This document shows positions 55,206 to 64,000 of a stretch of 64,000 nt of DNA, one piece after another. The position numbers and the translations under genes are program-made. A model generated the notes under the pieces. It did not search any database. It was given only the letters and a program-made list of their open reading frames with translations, and was not told where the DNA came from. The stretch is from NCBI RefSeq assembly GCF_000247695.1, contig NW_004624843.1:1668684-1732683 (forward strand), given 5' to 3'. Positions within the stretch are counted from its first letter, which is position 1. Every line of letters starts with the position of its first letter. The DNA is from Heterocephalus glaber (taxonomy: Eukaryota; Chordata; Mammalia; Rodentia; Bathyergidae).

Positions 55206-56509
55206 CAACAAAATTAATAGGACACAAAGGTGGCAAATTTTGGCATTTATAAAAAATAGTTTAGTGCATGAATGTTTATAACTTTTTATATTTCTTATCT
55301 ATGAAATTACTTCATTTTTTAAAAAAAGCTTCAAGACTCAGGACAAATGTTTCCACCACTCAAGGCTGCTGTCAAGTCGAATTACATTAACTGCTGTTTC
55401 TGTGAGATTCTATATGGATAAAATCAGTATGAGAGCCTGTTTTGCCGGGCCATGTTTCTCATTGTTCTTTACATCTCTTTCTATAATTTCCAAATTTACT
55501 ACAGTGCCTTGAATGCAATTGTTATTCCTTCTGACACTGTTATTTTTATAAATTTTGCTGTCTTAGGGTTCTAAATGGGGGAAAAAAGGAACCCCCCTTC
55601 CCAATTTAAGTTTTTATTTCATAAAGGAAAAACAATGAGGTCAAAAAGAATACCCTATACATTATAGGAACTGAAGAAAGCCTAAGGATTCCACAGTGTT
55701 TTAACAAAGCAGTTCCTTTGCCTGAAGGGAGGCAATGTGCTTTGTGGAGTAGAAATTCTGTTTTTGTTTCTTTGGTGCTGGCTTCTCCAGCTCCGCACTA
55801 TTTAGCATGCTTCTGGTGTTGAGTGACAGATCCTGAACTTTTCTGGCTTCAGCAAGGACCGCGGGTATTGGCTCCAGACTGGGGCAGGGGCAGGGACAGC
55901 ACTGACCAAATTCCAAGCTCGGTTCCATTTTCCTGGGCTCTGCTTTCCCCGCTGGCTGGCGTCATCTGCAGGTTGATAGCGACTGGTCTGGGGCCAGGTA
56001 CCCTGCAGTGCGGACGTCTAGGGCAGGAGACAGGCCCTGTCCTCATCTCCTTTCTTCTTGGCCTGAGAAGACTCCCCAGATGCCCTGGGAAGCCTCCCCT
56101 CGCATGCCCAGGGCAGTGGGATGGGTCCCCACCGACCAGCCGTGCCCCACCTGGCCCAGCTCAGCGCCCCTGCCCCGAGGCACTGTGGGTGCCTGGTGGA
56201 GGGGTGTTCCCTGAACCAGGTGGGTGGGGCACGTTAAGGGAAGCTGATTGTAAAGCCCACTGCTAGGCTGCAGCTTTTGCATGCGGCTCTTTTTCTGCAG
56301 ATTAGCTCTGTTCTGTTTCTGTTAATGAGGTGGTCTCAGAGGCCCTGCATTCTGGGTGACTTGGCTAAAAGAAATAATAGAAACTTCTTTCTTTGTATTT
56401 TCTGTCCACAGTGATCTATGCTAAAAGGCCAAGGGCAGAGCCAGGTGAGGGGTGACTGACTAAAAACTCCTCAGCCTACAGTAGCTATTTAGTGAGACCC
56501 AAAAAGGCA
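55206..56509. other. Intergenic stretch, GC-rich block, no gene recognised
   Basis: 55840-56270 is GC-rich and gives frames of up to 147 codons on the plus strand with shadows on the minus strand. No initiator/splice structure or domain seen. Confidence 0.4.
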
Positions 56510-56685
56510 CCAGGTGTGGAGGCACACACCTCTGATCTCAGCATTCAGGAGGCTGAGGCAGGAGGAACCCAAGCTCAAGTTGAGCCTGGGCAACTTAGCA
56601 AGACCTTGTCTCAACAATAAAAAGACAAAAAGGCCAGAGGATGTGGCTCAGTTCAAAGGCTGTGGGTTCAATCTCCAGCACGTGG
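56510..56685 (+). mobile_element. B1-ID composite SINE
   Basis: CCAGGTGTGGAGGCACACAC CTCTG … GGGCAACTTAGCAAGACCTT G, linker, AGAGGATGTGGCTCAGTTCA AAGG … GGTTCAATCTCCAGCACG. Confidence 0.88.
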
Positions 56686-57063
56686 GCAGGGAGGATCCTG
56701 GGTTTAAGTCACAAAAGGGATCTGCGGGCTGTGGAGAGATGACCCAGGCCGAGCTCCGATTTCAGGTAGAAGCCAAGCCAGAGAGTCCTGATAGGGGACA
56801 GGAAGGCAGAGTAACCACCTGGTGGCAGCCCCTCCATGGCGTGGGTAAAGTTGGGTCTGCCTAAAATCCAACTGGAGGCCAGAATGACTCCGCCTCTGGA
56901 GAAGACAAGGGGTGACCCAGATACAGCAGTCTGTGCCCAGAAGGGGTTTAAGCAGCTTGATGACCAAGATATGTTTGGGCAGGCAGGAAGCTGGCCAGGA
57001 CGTGTATTAGGACCTAGAGGGAACAGTGAGATGCCAGGATTTCAACGCAACAAGATGTTCAAG

Positions 57064-57270
57064 GAAGTTGGCCATGGTGGCAGCACATGTTTAGACTCCT
57101 AGCACTCTGGGAGGCTGAGGAAGGAAGACGACAGGTCCAAGCTCAGTCTGGGGAATTCAGTGGCTTAGTGAGACCCTATCTCAAAAGTAAAAAATAGAGT
57201 AAAGGGATAAGGATTATAGCTCCGTGTGAAAATCTTGGGTTCAATCCTCAGCTTGAAAAAAAAAATCAAA
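57064..57270 (+). mobile_element. B1-ID composite SINE
   Basis: TTGGCCATGGTGGCAGCACA TG … GTGGCTTAGTGAGACCCTAT C, linker, GGATAAGGATTATAGCTCCG TG … GGTTCAATCCTCAGCTTG and an A tail. Confidence 0.87.
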
Positions 57271-58507
57271 AGGCATAGGACCACCATATTTAGGTCTGTG
57301 GCCTGCTATTGAACATCCCCCTTCCATGCATTCCCTGAATTTGTAGGAGCAATGTTAATTTAAGCCCCAACATAATTTCAGTAAATGCAACCCCTTTTAA
57401 ATTAAAGTATCTATGAAATTCAGAATGAACTCGGATTTAAAAATCCATAAACAGCAAACATTGAAGGCTGGAAAAAAATTATCCAGTCTGTCATTCATTG
57501 TAATCACCACCCCTTACTTTTCCGAATTGTGTCTCTAATGAATAGCTTGAGGTATTTATGGGACTAGCCCGGTGAAGATTTAGTGGTGATAGATATTCCT
57601 GCGAGCTCTGGGAGAAAAAAAAAAAATTGGGACACAGGGAAGAAATTTTTTTTCTCTTCTCCTCTCTGAAATTGTGTAGGAGAACATATGAGGAACTATT
57701 AATAGTGCTTACTTTGGAGCAACGGGACTCGGGGTCAGCCAACCAGGAAAGGCAATTCACTTTCCCTGCCATTCTGTGGGGTAGGCATTTTAAAAATACG
57801 TCGTGAGCTTATACGACTGTCATCATTTTTACACATTAAGTAAAGGAAAAATAAAGGAAAAGAACTGATTAGATGTATCCTCAGCTGATCAAGTCGGGTC
57901 CTGGTCTATCGAATCTTAGTTCTCCTGAGTTCTGTGCTATGATCCTCCCTAGGAAGGCTCGGTTTGAGTCATCCTTGGCAGCCTTTCCCCATAGGGCAGG
58001 AGTGTGGAGGACAGAGTTCAAAGGTAACAAAGGGCAGGCGTCCTGCACTGCACATTCTGTGAGAATGCTTCTACCAAATATCATCATGAAGTTCCCATAA
58101 GCCTTAGCTGCCCGCTTCTCATAAGCACCCTAAGAAGTGGCCAAAGATCAGGCATGGTTCATTAGGAAACGTAACAGACTTATGACTAAACACAAGTGAC
58201 AGATTCTGATTCCAGTTATCTCAGTAGTGCAGAAACATCAACCTTGACTCTACCCGAAGGGTGAGGCACAAAAGAATGTCCTGATCCAGGCAAGATTTCA
58301 AAGCAGGGATGACTCCTTAGTGAATTAGAGAGGATTTGTAATACTTCCAGTGGACAGCCATTATTATGATAATGATCTCAAATAATTTAACTGCTGTATT
58401 TTATAGGGATACAGATTGAACAAGTGTGCTCAGTGGATCTTGTTTGCTTCCCATACTTTCAAAATATCTGGGCTGACCTGACATGTGTAGCAACTTTTTG
58501 ATCTTGG
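57271..58507. other. Intergenic stretch, no gene recognised
   Basis: No repeat or exon recognised. Mixed composition. Confidence 0.4.
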
Positions 58508-58582
58508 AATTTTTTTTTTGTACCAAGGATCGAACTCAGGATGTTGAGCTTTTGAGGCAGGCGTGGCGCCACAAAACTAGAA
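58508..58582 (-). mobile_element. ID SINE, 5'-truncated (reverse)
   Basis: Poly-T, GTACCAAGGATCGAACTCAG G … GGCAGGCGTGGCGCC. The A-box part is missing. Confidence 0.75.
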
Positions 58583-59277
58583 ACTAGGCAAAGAAAAATA
58601 TAATGGCATATGAAAAACCCCAAGCAATGTATTTGTAATTACTGCTTGCTCTTTTGATTATAGCATTTTGGTAACAGTAAAGCAAATTCCCTTATCTGTT
58701 TTCACCCTGACCTTTAGCACTGAAATCTATTTTATAGATCTGCTCAAGGCCAGTGGAATTCCACAGAGAGTTGGGTGTAGGACAGCCAGTCAGGAAACTT
58801 TTAGTAGCCAAGTTCTTTTCAAACCTGCAGAAACAAAACTTGGGTTTTCTTCTCTTTTCTCTTCCCCTCTCCTTCCTTTCCTTATTCCATCTTTCCTCCT
58901 ACCTTACATCCTTTTTTCCTCTCATTTTAAAAAACCATGAATGGTGGTTCTGATTAAGGTAGAGGGAGCTACTGAATTCTTTTGAGATTGTTGTTTGCAT
59001 CAGAAGTTTTTCACTTAAGGATTTGACTTTAAAGATTGGCTGTGCCTATACAAACTTTTACTTGATGACTATGGAGAAATGAAAAATAAGCTTCTGATTA
59101 ACAACAGGGTGCTAAAGATTAAGACAAGTATGATGGCTTATTTCTTCTTATGCGTTTATTGGCTGTTTTTCTTTAAGTCTCTAGAACATTATTTATTTGA
59201 CCTAGAGTCTTCTTAAACTCAACACAATCTAAATCAAGAAATAACGAGCAAAAGTGACTGTTTCTCTGTGTAAGTGG
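58583..59277. other. Intergenic stretch, no gene recognised
   Basis: Pyrimidine-rich at 58845-58925. Otherwise AT-rich and unassigned. Confidence 0.4.
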
Positions 59278-59376
59278 TTTTTTTTTTTTTTTTTTTTTTT
59301 GGTACCTGGGATCGAACTTGGGTCCTTGTGCTTGCACAGCAGGCAGTGAAACCACTGAGCTAAATCCCCAGCCCAA
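59278..59376 (-). mobile_element. ID SINE, young subfamily
   Basis: About 22 T, then GGTACCTGGGATCGAACTTG GG … AAACCACTGAGCTAAATCCC CAGCCC. Near-identical flanks GTGTAAGTG / GTGTGAGTG. Confidence 0.93.
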
Positions 59377-59438
59377 TGTGTGAGTGTTAATAGTAGCTCA
59401 ATCTTGGGACTAAGAATCAGTAAGGGTTTTATTTGAAG

Positions 59439-59522
59439 GGCTGGGAATGTAGCTCAGTGATAGGGCACTTGCTTAATGCGTATGAGGCTATGGATTTGCT
59501 CTCCAGCACTAGAAAGGGAAAA
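59439..59522 (+). mobile_element. ID SINE, older subfamily
   Basis: GGGCTGGGAATGTAGCTCAG TGATAGGGCACTTGC … TTTGCTCTCCAGCACTAG. Confidence 0.85.
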
Positions 59523-59654
59523 ATATATATTTAAAGTAATATATTTCAAAATAATACATGTTCCTTGGAGCCATTTAGTCACGTGGTCTGCTTTGTTGGG
59601 ATTTGACAGGTAAGCAGCAGCAGGGGGGATAAAAGACCTAAATTTAAGTTTTGC

Positions 59655-59910
59655 AAGTCATCACCATTGACATTTTAGGCTGGAAAATTCTGTGTGCGTG
59701 AACGCATGTGTGTATGTGTGTGTGCATGTGCTCACGCACGAGGGTGGGGACTGGGGAGGGAGGGAGTCCTGGACAGCTGGCATGTTTGGCAGCATCCTTA
59801 GCTTCGACCCCTCAGTGCCAGTAGTAATCTCTTCCCCTGAGCTTTGATACCCAAAAGTGTCTCCAGATATTGCTAAATATTCCCCAGGGGACAAAAATCA
59901 TTCCCTACTA
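59655..59910 (+). mobile_element. MER5A-like hAT remnant with internal (GT)n
   Basis: CACCATTGACATTTTAGGCT GG … GTTTGGCAGCATCCTTAGCT … AAAAGTGTCTCCAGATATTG … CCCCAGGGGACAAAAATC. A GT-rich tract at 59692-59740 sits inside. Confidence 0.82.
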
Positions 59911-60774
59911 ACCTAAATTCTGCACTGATCACGATCATGAATTCCCAAATTCTTATGATCAGTATCTCCCTGAGAGTTATTTCAGAAACTCTCAAAAATT
60001 AAAAAGCTGTGGCAGGGTAAACCTTTACATGGCTCTAAATTTTCTTTGGTCATCTGCCTAAGAAAGCATGTCATAGCCTCTCCCAGGAGACCTGGCCTCA
60101 CTCCTGGAATGGACTTTGATGATCTAATAGATCTTTTCCCTGCCTCAGGATTCTGGCTAATGACAGCATAATCATTGCATTGACGCTGAAAACCTGCTGA
60201 AACAACAATGGGAAGAAATTCTCCTGAAGAAAGGTTTGCTCATAGCCTGGGCCAGACAAAACATTGCAGTGTGCTTTTTTAATATATATAATGTAGAAAA
60301 CTCCAATGATTCAAGGCAAAGCACAATGTCAGCCTTTTTATTACATTCAAGTCTGTTATACAAATCACATATAGATGGAGCTAAGTATAATCACAAAAGA
60401 AGAAATCTTGAAATATGCCATGGTGGCTTAAAAATTATAGCCAAATCTACATATTTAAGTTAGCAATGAAATACCTTACTTATTTCTTATTTGAGAACTA
60501 TATCATAGTATTTTTCCTAGATTCAAATAAACTATGAAATGTAGAAACTTAGTCTTGGGTATGAAACTATTTCCTTCATCTTTTTAAAGAACAGTGTTCA
60601 CACATATAAGGAAAGTACATGTATTGCATACTGTTAATGTTCACTTTAACATGTGAAATTCAGCAGCCGCCCTAGCGAGCACTATAAAGGGAGTGTGAAT
60701 TTCATGAGATTCTCTGTAACTTGAATGACTTTTCAGGTTGTGCCAACCAAGGACAAGTCTTCCATCCACCCCAG
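59911..60774. other. Intergenic stretch, no gene recognised
   Basis: AT-rich, unassigned. Confidence 0.4.
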
Positions 60775-60938
60775 TCCTGGGAAATGAATCCCGGCCTTCT
60801 CATGGAGCCCTTGTTATTTCTGAGATAGGGTCTTACTGAGTCATTCCGTTGCCAAGGATGGACTCCGACCTGTGAGTCCCCTGCCTCAGGCTCCCAGAGT
60901 GCTGGGATTACAGGTGTGTGACCCCACACCCGTCTCAT
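60775..60938 (-). mobile_element. B1-ID composite SINE (diverged)
   Basis: CCAGTCCTGGGAAATGAATC CCGG is the remnant ID half. GAGATAGGGTCTTACTGAGT C … AGAGTGCTGGGATTACAGGT GTG is the reverse B1 half. Confidence 0.85.
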
Positions 60939-61991
60939 AAGGACAGGTCTTTAGTTGCAAAGCCTAAACAGTAGTGTACAGACTTCTTTCTAGGTAGTGA
61001 CATCAGCCCACTTCCCGTGTGGCTTTATGTTTCTTCTGCTGGGAGAGCTGAAGGTGGGTCAGACCAATGACTGGGTAAGAGTTTCACCATACTGAACGAT
61101 TTCACTAATACATTCTAAATTCCACGATCAGAAATTAATGTGAAAAGTTAAAAACTACTAAGCATCACCTAATCTTCAAGAATCCCATGTATAAACACAC
61201 TGAATTTTTCTTCCTGCGTCTTGTTTCCCTATTTTCCACCACCACCCTCAACCCAGCTGGCTTTCCTCTGCCTGAGGATCTTCCTTCCTCTCTGGGTCAC
61301 TGTCCCCCAAACCTGCCTGTCATAACGGCCACCTTCTCCACGAAGCCTCCTTTCTCACATCCTTCTAAACCAGTGCAGTCTCGTTTCCCAGAAGCTGCCC
61401 CGGCCCACTGTCTCACTGGTCTTGTAATGCTTCAGAGTCTCTTCAGATCCTTTATGCTCCCTTTGCTAGCACACAGAAAACCCTCTGGGGAAGAATATCT
61501 AGTTCCTTGTTCCGTTTCCCAGCGCCATGTGGCCTCAGACTTTGTACACTGAGTTCAGCAGATAGCGTGTTAAATAATGACCCATTAGATAGTACGTGTG
61601 TGCCCGGTGTTTATTCTACGCCGAGTGTCCATCTGGAGTGCGAGATAATGCAGTTAAGCTCTCCTCCAGCGATATCAGCAGTGCCAGGTGAGGGAAGGCA
61701 AAGGCCAGTTGCAGATCAAATCCCCAGGCTGATGTTGCAGTCTTTCCCGTTGCAAGCACATGTCAGCATTTCTGTTTCCATATCTTTCTATGTGTCTGCA
61801 GTGAGCAAGCTCCCTAGTAAATATGGGCTGCTTACTGAAATAGAGCGTTCTCTCCCTCTCTCTCTCTCTGTCATATCTCAACCTGCATTTCCACATTTAG
61901 AAATACAAAAATGATTACATCACTGAGTCCTTACTCCTGTGTAGGGATTGCTGGCCAGTGTTGGAATGATACCACACTGGACCTTTCTGCT
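60939..61991. other. Intergenic stretch with an L2-like segment
   Basis: 61250-61460 (CACCTTCTCCACGAAGCCTC CTTTCTCACATCC) has L2 3' wording. The frames at 61187-61914 overlap it. A (CT)n tract lies at 61850-61872. Confidence 0.5.
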
Positions 61992-62180
61992 CAGGCATGG
62001 TGGCACTCTGGAAGGCTGAAGCAGGAGGATTACGAATTTGAACTCAGATAGGACAACTTAACAACTTAGTGAGATCTTGTCTCAGAAAAAAAAAAAAAAA
62101 AAAAAGAGAAGAAATGGAATGGGGATGTATCTCAGTGGAAGGGCCCTAGGTTTAAATTCTCAGTACCATAAAGAAAAAAG
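61992..62180 (+). mobile_element. B1-ID composite SINE
   Basis: CTCAGGCATGGTGGCACTCT GG … AACTTAGTGAGATCTTGTCT C, 20-A linker, ATGGGGATGTATCTCAGTGG AAGGG … TTTAAATTCTCAGTACC. Confidence 0.87.
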
Positions 62181-62559
62181 GGCTTTTCAAAGGAAGAAAT
62201 TTCCAAAAGTGTGTCCTTATGAATGAGGAGGACCAATAGAGTTCATCAAGATGTATTGGTGCATTCTTTTATATAAATCTATATTTCAACTAAAGGAACT
62301 ATTTGAGCTGAATCATTTCTCCTGTAAAATGAGAATTAGATTTCTTTAACTTGGCCTGGCTCTGGGTCTTTCTGTCTTTGGGCTTCGGAAGAGCTGAACT
62401 TTGGCAGAAGAGTTTTCTGCTAACTTGTGGTCATTGCCTTATTTGCAGTATTGGAGACCCACATGGGTCATCTAGGCTTTGTGGCATCTGTTGGAACTCA
62501 GTGCTGGACCAAAGGTAATGGTGACACGTTGACAGCAGATGGAGGAAGGTTTGCATTTA

Positions 62560-63110
62560 TTTGAGTCTTGGCTCTGCTGCTGTTGGCAGTTTGCTTTGGA
62601 CCAAGCCAATTAACCTCTCTGCCTCCCCGTTTCCCATGTGAAAAATGGAGACGATGATAACACATAGCTCTCAGGATTGCTTCCAAATTTTAGTGAGTGG
62701 GCATTGTAAGTTGGGTCCTGGGTTCAATCCCCAGTACCATAGAAGGGGAGGGGGAGAAAAATGTATTGTAAAGTTTACATTGCTATATAAAGGCCCATTT
62801 TAAAAAATTACATCACCAGAGTCTGGCATGCAAATGGCACATTCATTTCAAATCAACACTTGGGGTTTACACCTGCTTTCTCCCTGTGAGGTACAGGGGA
62901 CCGAAAGTTAGGAAGACTGACCGTGTGGAGCCAGATGTCAAATGAGCTTAATTATGCTTGCTTTATGAGTCTAGAAAAGTAGTTTATCTTCTGCAAGTTT
63001 TTCTTTTCTCATAGAATGGATGTAGTAATAGCTACTATTCAAGGACAAATGGGCTAAGACATAGAAGGCATTGAGCCCAATACCTGTCATATGTAGCTTG
63101 GTAAATGGTG
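62560..63110 (+). mobile_element. MIR remnants and an ID fragment
   Basis: 62560-62705 is a MIR (CTTGGCTCTGCTGCTG … CATGTGAAAAATGGAGACGA TGATAAC). 62715-62748 is an ID B-box end (CTGGGTTCAATCCCCAGTAC C). 63015-63110 is another MIR-like scrap. Confidence 0.65.
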
Positions 63111-63249
63111 CTATTCCACCATCAAATATGACAAGTATCATGAGTGGTCCAAGTTAATAACCAAGAACTGTTATATCTGGCTAGAAAAAATTTGGAAAGG
63201 CTTCATAGAAGATTTAGAATTTGACTGGAGGACTGATGGATAAACAGAT

Positions 63250-64000
63250 GTGTGCATTGGAAGACAATCGTAGCAATAGCTACAACGTGCCCTGCACTGA
63301 TCAGAGGCTTGACACCAAGAAGCATGACAGGAGAAGAGAAGATGAATGGAAAACTCATGCTCCTACTCTCAACACAATGCCTTCTTCTCCCAAGAGGTAG
63401 CTGTAGAAAGAGGAGAAAGAGAGGTCTGCGGATGCAGTACCAAGGTCATGAGTCCCACGGAACACGCCGAATCAGCAATCCACTGGACACCCCCCCCCTC
63501 CACCCCCACTTCTCTGGCCTCTTCTCTGTACAGCCACCTGGTTCCACACTACAAAGATGCAGAGGACACTGGACCACCAGACCACTGTGCTGGGTAAGTT
63601 GGAGTCATCTTCACCTCCCATCAAGACCGGGACTATCTTCAGGGGAAAGGCAGCTGGAACCTACAGTGCAACTTTGCAGAGTTCAACCCTACAGGAGGAC
63701 AGGGAGCTCAACTTGGGACTTGTAGCCAGAAATCTGCATGAATCTCACAGGTCTGCGACTAGCTTGCTGAGACTCATTGACTTATATCTGCACACTGCTA
63801 CCCACATTTTCTATTGTGACAGCAGAGACATACCCTGAAAGAGGCCCTTCATCTTCATGGTTATTTTTTATTCCCAAAATTAGTTTTATTATTTTGGGTT
63901 TTTTCTCTTTTCTTTTCTTTTGCTCCTCTTATCTTTAATTTTTTTCCCACTCTTTGCAAATATTTGTTTTTCTCTCCTTTTTTTCTTTTGTTTTCTTCTT
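63250..64000 (+). mobile_element. Possible L1 5' UTR segment
   Basis: Unique-looking GC-rich leader (CATCAAGACCGGGACTATCT TCAGGGG) leading into a long T-rich stretch from 63866 to the window end, the layout of some rodent L1 5' UTRs before ORF1. The 157-codon frame at 63252-63725 has no recognised domain. Tentative, because the element would continue beyond the window. Confidence 0.3.

Noticed and set aside
55823..56266. 147-codon plus-strand frame
   Set aside because: Pro/Gly/Arg-rich composition from GC-rich DNA with no domain.
63252..63725. 157-codon plus-strand frame, the longest in the window
   Set aside because: No recognised domain and it overlaps a second frame. It may lie in an L1 5' UTR.

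Overview
This is mammalian, almost certainly rodent, genomic DNA. It is AT-rich, has no operons, and is crowded with interspersed repeats. The diagnostic ones are many tRNA-derived ID-type SINEs (about 75-100 bp with A-box and B-box promoters and an A-rich tail), 7SL-derived B1 monomers, and B1-ID composites in which a B1 body is joined to an ID unit. Composites of this kind point to a non-murid rodent of the squirrel, dormouse, beaver or kangaroo-rat side of the tree. I do not name a species. Older mammal-wide repeats (MIR, L2, hAT-Charlie, mariner, MLT1) lie beneath the rodent-specific layer.

One real protein-coding gene is recognised: the 5' part of TM4SF20, on the minus strand at the left edge. 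Coding exon 1 (8691-8873, 61 codons from the ATG) and coding exon 2 (2181-2246, 22 codons) join in phase 0 with good splice sites. A TATA box at 8936-8942 lies just upstream. The remaining coding exons were not found and should lie beyond base 1. In human and mouse, TM4SF20 lies between MFF and AGFG1, so 9-64 kb here is best read as the TM4SF20-AGFG1 intergenic interval, and its lack of other exons fits that.

The intergenic part by region: a 373-bp solo LTR with a perfect 5-bp target duplication at 9279-9651, only a few hundred bases upstream of the TM4SF20 promoter; a decayed high-glycine/cysteine keratin-associated-protein gene at 13385-13822 (minus) whose initiator reads AGG instead of ATG; two dispersed copies of one roughly 520-bp unclassified repeat (14990-15520 and 40078-40600); an assembly gap of 181 Ns at 18151-18331 inside another LTR; a somewhat GC- and CpG-richer block at about 30.0-31.0 kb; and a set of MaLR-type LTRs at 35-44 kb and 54.8-55.2 kb, several of them nested inside older elements.

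No multigene system, CRISPR array, structural RNA gene or novel pathway is visible. Long open frames in the intergenic DNA lack recognisable domains and mostly sit in GC-rich or repeat sequence. The items most worth a second look are the LTR next to the TM4SF20 promoter, the inverted ID pair just inside intron 1, the keratin-associated pseudogene, and the unclassified repeat family.
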